Source: Paracamarosporium sp. OC-R06-R3 (Eukaryota > Ascomycota > Dothideomycetes > Pleosporales > Didymosphaeriaceae). From it: a stretch of 64,000 nucleotides of DNA. Positions 32,301 to 42,291 of this stretch are shown piece after piece. The stretch covers positions 62,001 to 126,000 of the forward strand of contig JACVRA010000178.1 in NCBI GenBank assembly GCA_019828545.1, read 5' to 3'. The translations under genes were made by a program, and so were the position numbers. Position 1 is the first letter of the stretch. Every line of letters starts with the position of its first letter. The notes under the pieces are model-generated. The model saw only the letters and a program-made list of their open reading frames with translations, did not search any database and was not told the origin of the DNA.

Positions 32301-32870
32301 AACGCCATCGTCAACATGGAAAGAGAGTTTTGAACCAGACCACGCACGCATATGTGTATTTGATATGTATAGAGACGCCGAAACACATGTCGGGGTGAAT
32401 TCAAAGTTTGGAAAGCCATGCGTAGAATTGACATGTTTTTAGTTTCCACGCAGTAGAGTATAGCAGCGTATAGTTCACTTCGGCGCAACGCCATGAACAC
32501 TCTGAATGACAAGGTTTTAAACAGACCCACGCACAAATGCGTTGAGTTTTTGTATGCTTAGACACCAAAATACACTCCGAAACACTCATGGATCCTGTCG
32601 AGGATAGGTTTAAAGCCATGAAGAGGAATGTTTGGTTTTAAGTCCCTCTCAGCAGAGCGTAGTAAGCATGATGCTCACTTTGCGGCAGCGCCATGGAGAA
32701 GGAATGTGGCGTTTGGAACAGATCCCGCACGCACGCATTTGTATGGCTTTAATAATGTGTTTATAGACGTCCGAACCGGACCGCCCATAGTACATCCTCA
32801 TCAATGGTTTTAATACCATCGGTGGGAATATAAAGTGTTTTAGTTCTCTGTAAGTAGAGTGTGGTAGTGT
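32301..32870. repeat. Three diverged tandem copies of a ~190-200 bp unit
   Basis: Copies start at about 32301, 32487 and 32687, each opening with a (A)CGCCAT phrase. Shared landmarks in the same order are: a TTTG/TTTTAAACAGA.CC.CGCAC segment, TATAGACG or TTAGACACC, a GTTTAAAGCCAT-like phrase, TTTTAGT.C..T, and an AGAG.GTAGTA end. A weaker fourth copy may precede at about 32115-32300. Divergence is high, so this is an old array. No stable reading frame runs through the copies. Confidence 0.65.
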
Positions 32871-35037
32871 GAAGAGAATGAAAGTGGAGAGTGAGAGGCG
32901 TATTTATATTGCTACATTTGGGCAATCTGTGGTATTATCAAGAGAAGGCGTCGTTGGTGGACATCATCACCTAGTAATGTAGATATCTTGAGCACATGAT
33001 GAGACGAGCAAAGTCTGCAGTACGGAAGACTGAGCTACCCAGATTTACTTACACATCCGAGTGACTGCTGACGAATGGACGAAACAAGTACAGGGCATAA
33101 GGTCGTACGTATGCCCAGTATCCAGTACCGTGATCGGAACCTACCGAAGTCAGCTCAGTCGCATCTGGCGAAAGTGCCGCTTCAAAGTTACGCATTCGGA
33201 GTAGCTTGTACCGGCTCTACAGCTCTGGATCTGTGCGCGTATATCGAGCTCGAAGCGAGCGACTGCACATCGGATGTCATCCTTTGTTCTGCGACACGAA
33301 GGGTTACCGGACTTCTCTGCGTTACAAGGACCCTAGATTACCGACCAGCTGGGTCACGTGCGACCCCATACTCCAGCTCTTGTAGGACCATGGTACGAGT
33401 GGTCGTGGAAGGGGCCAGACGAGAGATCAGTGAACATTTTTCCTGAGTAAGGAGATGGAGCTGTTTGGATAAATATTGAAGGCATGACTTGTACCGTGAC
33501 GTGGAGGCTTCCAATGTCAATAGGTTATGTGGCGGTTTGTGAGAGGGCTCTTTGCCGATTCTGCGCCCTTCAAGCGACGGGCTGCTCGTTGCTAGAAAAA
33601 CTCCACTTCTAGAAAAGCATACCATACGCATGCTGTACCGTCAGCCGCTTTTGTGGTAGTGTTCCAACACGAGAGCGACGACATGTTTCGCGGCTGCAGG
33701 TAAAATCGAATGGTCGGGGCAACCCCAGGCCATTGATTTGTTGAGGGCGGCCCGTGGGGAAGCCGCGAGCGGGAAGAAGGAAATCAATATTTGCACGGAG
33801 AATCCTGGTGCGGCACGGAAGAAATCAGAGACAACGCCCAGATGCACTCTACGCCTGTGTTTCGCAACGCTACACAAGGACGCCACTGGGCCGAGGAGTC
33901 GAACGTCGACGGGTTTCAGAATGAAGTGCGTGGGCAGGATCGCTATGACAACGACGCCATAGGCAGACACTTGGCAGAGTGCATCGACGGCAGGGCGAGA
34001 AAGGAAGGTGTTGTCATGGGTCGCGCCTTCCGACCGCGTGTGGAGCGGTGACACAACATGTGGGCGGCAACAGGCACGCCAGCAATAAATTCGCAATCTG
34101 CTTGTACAGATGGCGGATAATGGCAGTCATCTACAGGTGGCCACAGCGCCCGGCGCAAGGACGAATCGAAATGGAGTGGCTGACGGGGGGGTTTTCCCGT
34201 GTGGTTGAGCAAGGGGAGCGAGCCGTTGACGTCGACATGTCAGGGGACGGATGGGGTGATTTTGCAGGATGGCGAGGCAGGGTGGGAAAAGTCTGAATGG
34301 CGAGGAAGGACGATCTTCAGCATTTGCTATGTTTAGCAGAGCATGGCTGGTGTGGTGGGCTGGGTGCAACGGTGCCGATGGCTGGAGAGGCGGGCAACGC
34401 TCCAACCGTGGAGAGGCGCTGGTGAGATTGTCCGATGGTGGTGTCGATCGCCATCTGGGCCATTGGCCCGTGGGCAGCGTTCCCCTGGCACCTCGGACGG
34501 GGTGACGTCGGCCGCTCGTAGCAGAGGGTGGCGCCCGCTGTCGACGTGCTCTGGGGACAGCACCGCCCTGCGCCAGAGCAATCACTGCGTGTTGCGTGGC
34601 ACCAACGTTTGCTGCGGCAGCGCGCATCCGCGGCGAAGGATGGCTGCAAGAGCACGTCTGGAGCACGTCTGCGTCACGTCTGCGCGCGCAGCAAATGGTC
34701 GCGGCGCGATTCCAGCAGGTTCAACGGCTGCAAAACAGGCGGTTGGCCCGCAAACCTTGGTTGAGCCCTGGCTGCCTTGGCACAAGCCTTGTTGTTTCAA
34801 GCGGCAGGTGCGGGTGGGTCTAATGTGCGTCCGTGCCCGCCCGCGCCTGCCTTTCCAGCCTCACGCCCGGTATTTAGGTCCTGCCTCGCTGCTGCCACAC
34901 CTGAATTTCTCTCCCACACGCACACAACCAAGACTCGCAGTCCTTCGCTCAGCTCGACTCTCGGTCTCCACTCGCTGCCCATCTCAGCCAGCCATATCAT
35001 ACCACAAATCTTAATCACCACCAATCCAACCATCAAC

Positions 35038-35631
35038 ATGCGTTTCTCTGCCTCCGCCATCCTCGCCGTCGCCGCCATTGGCGCTCACGCCCTTCCCCAG
35101 GACGTCCAGCCCATCACCCAGATCTCCGACGGCCAGATCCAGGTCAGCATTCCTCGCTCCATTCCGCTGTAGACGCGCATTGCTAACGTGCTTCAGGCTC
35201 CTCCTGCCACCGCTGCCCCCAGCTCTTACGAGGTTCCTTCAGTTCCCGCTCCCACTGAGGGTAAGTTGCAGCCATGATCTCTCTCATGACCAAAAACTAA
35301 TACGAGCCTAGTCCTTCCCTCCGTGACCCCAGTGCCGCTGCCGTCTGTTGTTCCCTCCAGCGCTCCGGCTCCCGTTGTGCCATCTTCCGGCTACAGCGTC
35401 CCCGTGGTCCCTGTGCCCTCTGGCTCCGCACCGCCGTACCCCATCAGCAGCGGTGCCATCTACACCAACGGCACTGTGGCCCCGACTGGCGGCGCTTCCA
35501 CGTCCGCTCCTGCTGCCGAGAGCTCCACTAGCGGTTCATCTCAGCCAACTGCGCCCGCCAACAGCGGTGCTGCGACCAACATGGTCTCCTTCGCTGCTCT
35601 CTTTGCCGGTCTCGTTGCCTACCTCGCATAA
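35038..35631 (+). CDS. GPI-anchored wall protein with a PIR-like motif
   Basis: Three exons (35038-35142, 35197-35260, 35312-35631) give 162 residues; GTCAGC and GTAAGT donors and CTAAC/CTAAT branches support the joins. A signal peptide (about 1-19) is followed by ITQISDGQIQAP at about 26-37. This matches the core of the PIR repeat (Q-[IV]-x-D-G-Q-[IV]-Q), by which yeast Pir proteins link covalently to beta-1,3-glucan through a glutamine ester. The first intron cuts exactly after this motif. The rest is Pro/Ser/Val-rich, then Ser/Thr-rich with one NGT glycosylation site. The end, NSGAATNMVSFAALFAGLVAYLA, is a GPI-attachment signal. A non-enzymatic structural wall protein is the likeliest role. 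Confidence 0.86.
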
Positions 35632-38024
35632 ATGCCTGGCTGCGACTGACGCGTTTCTTCACTTCACATCATCACCGTACCATGGCTTCGAATTGTATTG
35701 ACATCTTCTCGGTGGCTTTCTGTGGTCCAGCGATGCGTGTCGTTGCAAAGATGGAGCGGAGCACAGTCTATGCGGGTAACATCCCATGGCGTCCTTCGAC
35801 GATATCTTGGGCCGCATGGTCTGGTATACACGAAAAGCTGGCGTAATGTTTGCATGGCGAATGATATGGATTGGTTGGTGGGTAATTATTCCCGGAGCTT
35901 TATGGATAGGTATTGCTCATCGGCATTCATGATGGGCTTGGATTAATGACTGCATGCTCCCTTAATATGTGTTCACGGCTGGGATGCATGGGCGGTCTTG
36001 TATAGATAGCTGTCCACAGCAAGAACAAAATACATCACATTGGCGCCGAAAGGTACCACAAACTGATCTATCTATTTCACTCATCATGTCTCGCAATATA
36101 CTTGTTGCATTTTTCATCTATTTCATATGGTCTAAATAAGCTTCGTGTACACTGAGAGCCCACTACGCTTAGCACTTGGCACATGAGTAACACTGCAGCG
36201 CCCTCGACTTCGACATACGTACCACTACGTCCGTTCCATGTCTCGCAAGATGATGCTCGTTCTCTCCAGCAACACGCAACAATCAATCACGATTCCTCCA
36301 CCTCATGAAACGTTCGCGCCAGCACGCTAACACAGCTCCGGAGAGCACGCCAAAACAAAAGCCAGACTAAAACGTCTCTGCATGAACCAAGCACCGGCGC
36401 AGCCTGCTGGCGTGAACCAGTGTGCGCGACCGGCCCCTCACCGGACGCCTCGCGCCGCGCGGCTTCGCGAGGCTTTGCGAGGCTTTGCACGCCTCCACCA
36501 GATGCAGGAACGCGTGTACGCCCACTGGCCAGCCAGGGAGGCAAGCGAGCAATGCCCGCTCTTCGCCGCGCTTGTACCTGGTCTTTTTCGTTGGTTCGCT
36601 CGTTTAGCGGGGCTTCATTTCAGGAGTAGATAGAGTAGAGTAGGGTAGGTAGAGCAGAGCAGGCCAGCGTATGTAACACTGGGGCTGTGGGCTAGATTGG
36701 GTGGCATGGATCCAATGCGATGCGACGCGAGGCGAGTCGAGTCGAGTCCGGAATGCAGACGCGGTGGCCGCCGGAATGCGTGCGCTCTGCGTCTGCAACT
36801 GCAGCCCAGGGACTCGGGATGCGACGTCGATCGGTGTGGTCGGCGCCGATGTGTGCGGCGACGAAATCGAGGATGGGCTTGCTGGCTGGCTGGCTCGCTC
36901 GTCGCGCCATTCTACGCTATGCTATGCTGTGCCGTGCTGTTATGCTATGCTATGCTATCCTGATCTGATCTGATCTGATCTGATCTGATTCGATCTGCTG
37001 CAAGACGTCCTCCATCCATCCCCAACATGGCGTCCGGACCATGCTCCGAGAACCGCTTTGCTTTGCTCTAGAGTCCTCTAGAGTATTATGTACGCCCGCA
37101 TGCGGCGTGCCTCAGGCGCAAACTCTGGTTCGCAACATGCGGGCTGGCATCACCACCTACCATCCATCTACCACAGTACAGCACCTACGTCAGTCACTCG
37201 CATACAGTAGACTATCTCCCACCCTTTGTTTGGCCCGGTCCTTACCACCGTGTGCGCGCGCACTCGGCCATGCCACCGGAGTCTACACCGAACACAAACG
37301 AACGATGCGGACTTTGCATGTACTATGTACGTGCACGCACAAGTACATGAGTACGCTCCTCTAGCGAGCGTGTTTGAAACACCGGGCTGGGCGCTGCGGG
37401 AGCGGCGCTCGCCTCGTGTCCGGAGCTGCTTGAGGTGTCGTCGGGCAGCTGGGGGGCACGGATGTGCTGATGAGGATCTGCGCGGGCGGGAGGGCGTCTA
37501 GTGCAGATCGTGAGTTCGTTTACGTTGCTGTTTGGGGATGGACGGGTTGGGGGCGGTTGAGCTTGGGCTTGGGCACGGGCTTGGGCTTGGGCAGGAGCTT
37601 AGGCGGTAGGGCTGGCTGCGGTTGTGGTGCCGAGAGATCATGTTGGGGGTTTGCGAGGGGACCGGTACGTTGTCAGATACAGATACAGGTGAGGTGTAAA
37701 GGTCACGGCTTGGCAACGACGATCACGAAAGCGAGGACAGGAGTGAAACTTGGTATTGTAGCGATGTATGGTCAGATTTGTATTACGGAGGCTACGAAGG
37801 TGTGCCTTTGGAGCATAAAGATATAGTGATTTAACTCACTCGCAGATGCTGCGATGTATCGCGATCCTATCAACGCCACAAAATGCTGCAGTCAACGCCT
37901 AAACACCATGCTCACGATGAACCGCCTTCAGACCAGCCAATCTGAGACGCCTGACCTATCTGTTCTCCGCACACAGATTGATATCAGCGTGCAAGTCTCA
38001 TCAGCTCATAATTACGGTCGACTT
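35632..38024. other. Gene-free region with microsatellites
   Basis: About 2.4 kb between the GPI-protein gene and the 3' end of TAF7. It contains a TATGC-type pentamer tract at about 36911-36958 and a TGATC pentamer run at 36961-36990. A GGGCTTG-rich stretch lies at about 37563-37600, and CTCTAGAG occurs twice near 37067-37085. No gene is supported. Confidence 0.5.
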
Positions 38025-39713
38025 TTAATCGTCCTCTGATATTCCAAGCTGAGACAGCTTGACGTGCCTGTCTTTCATGAGTACGTCAATCATGGCCTGC
38101 AGTCTTTTCTTGAAAAGCACGTTCGTCGTTGCATCCCTTTGCTTCGTGTTCTTCTCAATCTCGTTGTCCAACTCGCGGATATCGTCCTGGATTTGCTCAA
38201 GCTCACGTTGCCTTTCAGCTGCCTCGGGGTCGTCGTCATCATCGTCGTCTCCGTCATCGTCGTCATCGTCGTCGTCTGGCGATGTGGCAGCTGCAGGCGT
38301 AGACGCTGCGCTGCCGGGCTCAACAACGATGTTTCCATTCTGTGTAAGAGCATGCATGGCGACTTCACGAGCGCCAGCTGTGGCGGGCGTCTCAACTTCG
38401 ATTTCGGTGTTTCCACCGAACAGGTCGTCCATATTCACATCGCCGTTGGCTTCGACCTCAAGTTGGTCGCCTTCAAGTTCATTGTGGAACATCGCCATGA
38501 TCTCGTCCTCATCGGCCAACTCTGCCATCGGCGTTTCCGCATATTCGACGTCAGGGATATCCTCATCCTCGCCTTGAGCATCTTCATCTTCGGATTCAGG
38601 CTCCGACGATGCTGGCTCGCTGTCTATCAAGTTATACTTGACATCCTCGGCGCCTTCGTCAAGGTTGAGTAACTCTTCGGTAGATGTTTCGATGCGTTCG
38701 ACATCGAGATACGATTTACGCGGCCTGAAACGGCGCTTACGCACCCATCGCATGGGCGGGGTTAAGCCGTGAGGATATCGGTGCGATTCTGGCTCGATTT
38801 CGCGTGGACGCGTGAATTTCTTCGCCTCTTCTTCGTTTTGTACGCGGCCAAGAACTAACAGCATCTGACATACGTCTGCTGATTTCACCCAGTCTTTTTT
38901 GTTCCAGCTCTTCAACGATTCTATCACACAGGGAAGCTCCACCATAGTAGCAGCATAGTGGCGACCTTGAATTGTGATCATTGCCTTACGACCTTCCCGG
39001 TCAAAGAAACGGAAATGCACACCTGGACCTCCATTGCCCTGGCTCTTTCCGATGGTCTTCTCCTCGATGGACTTGCGTAGCAGGTCGTTATCCGGCCCAG
39101 GCGCCATCCGGAGCACAAATTGGCTCTCAATAGCCGGGTCCTTCTCTGCCTCTTCTGCCTCGCTATCGTAGCCCACACCCGGTGGTCTAACGGGCGGCTT
39201 TCCGTGACCTTTGACTTTGAGGATTGCTGTGGGTGGTCGTACGCCGCCAGCAGTGTTTTTTTTCAAGGAAATCTTGATCGAGTTTGTTCGCGCAATATGT
39301 TGCTGTGCAGCTGAGAGTGTCGGCGCAGGCGCTTCTTCCTCTTCATCTTCGCTCTCCTGGATGTATGCAGAAGACAGACTCTTCATAGTGGGTTTGACCT
39401 TGCGCTTCGTTGGGTCGCGCTCCTCTGCATCTTCTAGCCCTCGCTTCTTGGGTTTAGGCCCTGGCTTTGACGCGGGAAGTGGCTGGCCATTCTCATCCAC
39501 CTTGGCCTTCTTTGTGTATTTGCGCTTTTGCTTTGGCGCGTCACCAGCGGGGCCATCGACAGAATCTCCAACGGGAGCAGCCACGGGCTTGAATTTCAAG
39601 GCGAGTTTAGGTCCGGCGCTTGGTGCAGGCGACGGTTGTGATGCTCCGTTTGTCGCTGCCTCCACAGGCCCGCCGTTGGCGGCCTGCGAGCTGGTTTTGA
39701 GCTTGAGCTTCAT
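38025..39713 (-). CDS. TAF7: TFIID subunit TAF7
   Basis: Single exon; 562 residues from the MKLKLKTSS start at 39713. The frame stays open to an ATG at 39863, but those 50 residues look like leader. The TAFII55 N-terminal domain covers about 196-365. It shows the ESQFVLRMAP opening, then HFRFFDREGRKAMITIQG, YAATMVELPC, DWVKSADVCQMLLV and the closing LLNLDEGAEDVKYNL. A basic, Pro/Lys-rich region precedes it. Acidic tracts follow, including a long aspartate run (about 480-500), then a charged C-terminal coiled coil. TAF7 is a TFIID component that contacts TAF1 and restrains its activity until transcription starts (family knowledge). It is head to head with TAF3. Confidence 0.92.
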   Translation of the reverse strand: MKLKLKTSSQAANGGPVEAATNGASQPSPAPSAGPKLALKFKPVAAPVGDSVDGPAGDAPKQKRKYTKKAKVDENGQPLPASKPGPKPKKRGLEDAEERDPTKRKVKPTMKSLSSAYIQESEDEEEEAPAPTLSAAQQHIARTNSIKISLKKNTAGGVRPPTAILKVKGHGKPPVRPPGVGYDSEAEEAEKDPAIESQFVLRMAPGPDNDLLRKSIEEKTIGKSQGNGGPGVHFRFFDREGRKAMITIQGRHYAATMVELPCVIESLKSWNKKDWVKSADVCQMLLVLGRVQNEEEAKKFTRPREIEPESHRYPHGLTPPMRWVRKRRFRPRKSYLDVERIETSTEELLNLDEGAEDVKYNLIDSEPASSEPESEDEDAQGEDEDIPDVEYAETPMAELADEDEIMAMFHNELEGDQLEVEANGDVNMDDLFGGNTEIEVETPATAGAREVAMHALTQNGNIVVEPGSAASTPAAATSPDDDDDDDDGDDDDDDDPEAAERQRELEQIQDDIRELDNEIEKNTKQRDATTNVLFKKRLQAMIDVLMKDRHVKLSQLGISEDD

Positions 39714-40018
39714 CTTGAACGGATCGTCGGCGCTTTCGACAGCGACGGGACACGGGCGGATCGGACCCGCTGCATTTGCGTGGTGATTAGAGGATGAGTG
39801 AAAGCTGCAGTGGTGGTCCTGCGGCGCGATGCTCAACAATTGCGGAGGTGCTGTTCTTGGCACGACGCGCTACCGAAAGTGAAAGACCAAAGCTCCTGCC
39901 TTCCACCTTCACATTGCTACAAACAACACCCCCACACAATGCGCCGCCTGCTGCCCCGATAATCTGCTATTACGAAAGGACCTCTGCACATAATTCGGCA
40001 TACTTCACACGCGCCAGC
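39714..40018. promoter_or_regulatory. Bidirectional promoter between TAF7 and TAF3
   Basis: Only 305 bp separate the proposed start codons of two TFIID subunit genes on opposite strands, so initiation in both directions must come from this interval. No TATA-like box close to either start was evident. If TAF7 starts at 39863 the interval shrinks to 155 bp. Confidence 0.6.
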
Positions 40019-40828
40019 ATGTCCACCAACGACATCTACAACGCCCTCCTGCGGCCCGCCGTACTTGACATCCTGCGCGCCGCCGGCTTTAACGGCGCGA
40101 AACCCTCAGTCGTCGACACAGTCGTCGATCTCACAGCGCGCTATCTCACCCTCCTCGCATCGCGTACAGCGTATAATGCGTATTCGAACCATAATGATCT
40201 CGAACCCGACGTTACCGACGTGCGCATGGCCATGCAGGATTGCGGTCTGCTTGTTCCGACTTTGACCACTGCTGAAGAAATATGGAAAGAGATACTGCGC
40301 AAACCCTTGGAAGAGTACGAGGATGCTGGCGCACGCGCAGAGGAGGAGAGGAGGCGCGATAGGGAAGACACAGCCGACATCACGGCTTTCATCGACTGGG
40401 TGCAAGGGAAGCAAAACGAGGAGATCATGAGGATAGCAGGCACGCTAAAGAAGATGGATCCTCCCGGCACAACCCTTACTGCTCAAGAGGAGAGAGACAA
40501 GCAGGAGATGGAGGACTACCTTACCTGTATGTTGGTCAGCGATTGCACATTTGGGGACTAGAGCTAATGTTTTTTAGCACTCATGAAGAAGCACAGTAAG
40601 ACCGGCGTCGACTCGCGATATCAAGGCACAATTATCGGGAAGCCAGCTGAGCTTCGCTCAATTAAAATCGAGGGAGGTGCAGAGGAATCAATCGAAGAGT
40701 GGTGTCGCAAGGTCCGAGAAAGGGCGGCTAAAGCCACGAGTACGCCGCGCGAGAACGTCGAAATGACAGATGTGTCAGACAAGACAGAGTCCAGAGAAGA
40801 ATCCCAGGACGTAGCCATGGAGTTATAG
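40019..40828 (+). CDS. TAF3: TFIID subunit TAF3 (histone-fold, BTP domain)
   Basis: Two exons (40019-40526 and 40578-40828) give 252 residues; donor GTATGT, branch CTAAT, acceptor TTAG, phase preserved across DYLT/SLMKKH. Residues about 4-80 form a bromodomain-associated (BTP) histone fold: ALLRPAVLDILRAAGF, VVDTVVDLTARYL and DVRMAMQDCGLL mark its helices. The remainder is charged and helical. No C-terminal PHD finger is present, as is usual for fungal TAF3. TAF3 pairs with TAF10 inside TFIID (family knowledge). The alternative would be another histone-fold TAF such as TAF8, but the length and absence of a proline-rich TAF8 tail favour TAF3. Confidence 0.86.
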
Positions 40829-41614
40829 TGGCTCAGTTTCATATCCTGCTTCAGCATAGCGAAGGCGTTACGAAAGGTTACAAATTAGCGTATTGTGGAG
40901 TTATGAGGTGGTCCTGGTGGGTTTGCATTTCATTTTCTGTTCCTTGAAAAGACGTGGCGCTGCGGAATGCCGTTGCGGTCATTTTGTCTCCTCAAGCGTC
41001 CCGACCTATTAGTTTTGAAGTGGTTGGCAAAAATTGTGCTGCGACGTGCAGGCTCGACGGCTTGTTATACATGTAATCCACCCGGACAGATAATGCAGCC
41101 ATTATCAAGCATAAGGAAAGGCAGCTTTGCTTCAGAAACAGATGGTTCGACATTCGTGCTCGTGACGGTGACTAGAAGCAGGATTCAATAGCCTCCCCTG
41201 CTATATATTCCATGTGAACTAGAAAATACGAATCGAGATGGTTCAATGATTCGTATTCGAATAGTTTGCAACTTTGATCCTGTCTCATGTTTGCGAGCTA
41301 CTTCCCTGTTATCTGCTCCCACAGACTTACGTAAACCTGACAGGAGTAGAATCACAATCGCACCCCACCCAGCCTTAAGCATTATTCAAAAGTAAAAGTC
41401 AAGACAAGGCCGCCGTGTGCGTACTTAGCGTTTATACCTTGAGCGGGGCGTCATTGATAGTCCTCCGAACCCCGCCTACGTCATCGCTCTTCAATTCCCA
41501 TGCACAAAACCAATTTGTGATGACAATCCCATTCTACACGCATCTCGCAAGTCTCTCCCATCTCACTATACCACAAAATTATCAACATCACATTACGGCC
41601 CATACACAAGCACA
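40829..41614. other. Intergenic between TAF3 and the disordered-protein gene
   Basis: Holds the TAF3 3' end and the promoter of the next gene. Nothing further is supported. Confidence 0.45.
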
Positions 41615-42291
41615 ATGTCCGCCCTCGATCCTACAGGCCCCTCTCAACCCACCCTCAACCAAGCCTACACAACGCCTGGCAATCCCGCGACTAAAGAGCC
41701 CGCTGAACAGAGCCAAGCCAACTCCAATGCCCTCGATTCTTCCGAACCGATAGACAAGCGCGTACCTAGTGAACAAGTCGCATCCGGTACTGAAGGCCAA
41801 GCGAAGGCCCCCGGCGGAGGTATTCACGTAAGTAAAGGCCTGTATTCAAAGTGGATGTTGTTCTTTTGTCAAAGAAGTTCCTTTCTTTGTTACTCGAGAC
41901 ATGCACGCAAGATGTTGACCTCGCTTCCGTGACTTGCACTGACCTTTGTTAGGGAGCCCCAGCAGGCGAAGAACGCAAAGGCCTTACACACGAAGATGTG
42001 GGACGACACAAGGAGCTGGACGCAGAGCAGATGGCGGCGCCGGGCGAGGGACGTGTTGCGGATGCAGTGAGCGGAAACGATCAGTTTGGAGCAGGAGGTG
42101 GAGGGAGTGAGCAGGACTTTGCTAGTGATCTAGACAGGAAGAAGGCGGAGCAGCAGGCGGCAAGGGAGAAAATTCAGGGACAGCGGCAAGGAAACGAAAA
42201 TGTTGGAGGCGCACTGGGACAGACTGGAGGACCTGCGAACCCGGTGGACAATCCGCGGTTGGGCGGGAACTACCCGAACACTGGGGTGTAG
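41615..42291 (+). CDS. Small disordered hydrophilic protein, unknown function
   Basis: Two exons (41615-41827 and 41953-42291) joined in phase 0 by a 125-nt intron with GTAAGT donor and TTAG acceptor, giving 183 residues. The protein is rich in Gly, Gln, Glu, Asp, Asn and Ala with almost no hydrophobic runs, no cysteine-rich part and no signal peptide. It includes GGGIHGAPAGEERKG across the splice site and a C-terminal NPRLGGNYPNTG. Such hydrophilic, glycine-rich proteins are common in filamentous ascomycetes and resemble stress-protective proteins in composition only. I do not recognise a domain and assign no function. Confidence 0.75.

Larger units (their letters stand above)
30346..35037. 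other. Remainder of the 6.3-kb gene-poor gap
   Basis: Outside the repeats listed, 30.35-33.6 kb is AT-rich and 33.6-35.0 kb GC-rich. Frames of 70-220 codons occur on both strands in the GC-rich part without any domain, signal peptide or splice-linked partner. The last few hundred bases should be the promoter and 5' leader of the GPI-protein gene. Confidence 0.45.

Noticed and set aside
33075..33446. 123-codon plus-strand frame in the gene desert
   Set aside because: No domain, signal peptide or neighbouring exon with matching phase.
34127..35014. Overlapping frames of 180-220 codons on both strands
   Set aside because: GC-rich composition keeps all frames open; translations are Arg/Ala/Pro-rich without any motif. 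The 3' part is upstream sequence of the GPI-protein gene.
38059..38672. Plus-strand frames opposite TAF7
   Set aside because: Antisense shadows of the acidic codon repeats of TAF7.
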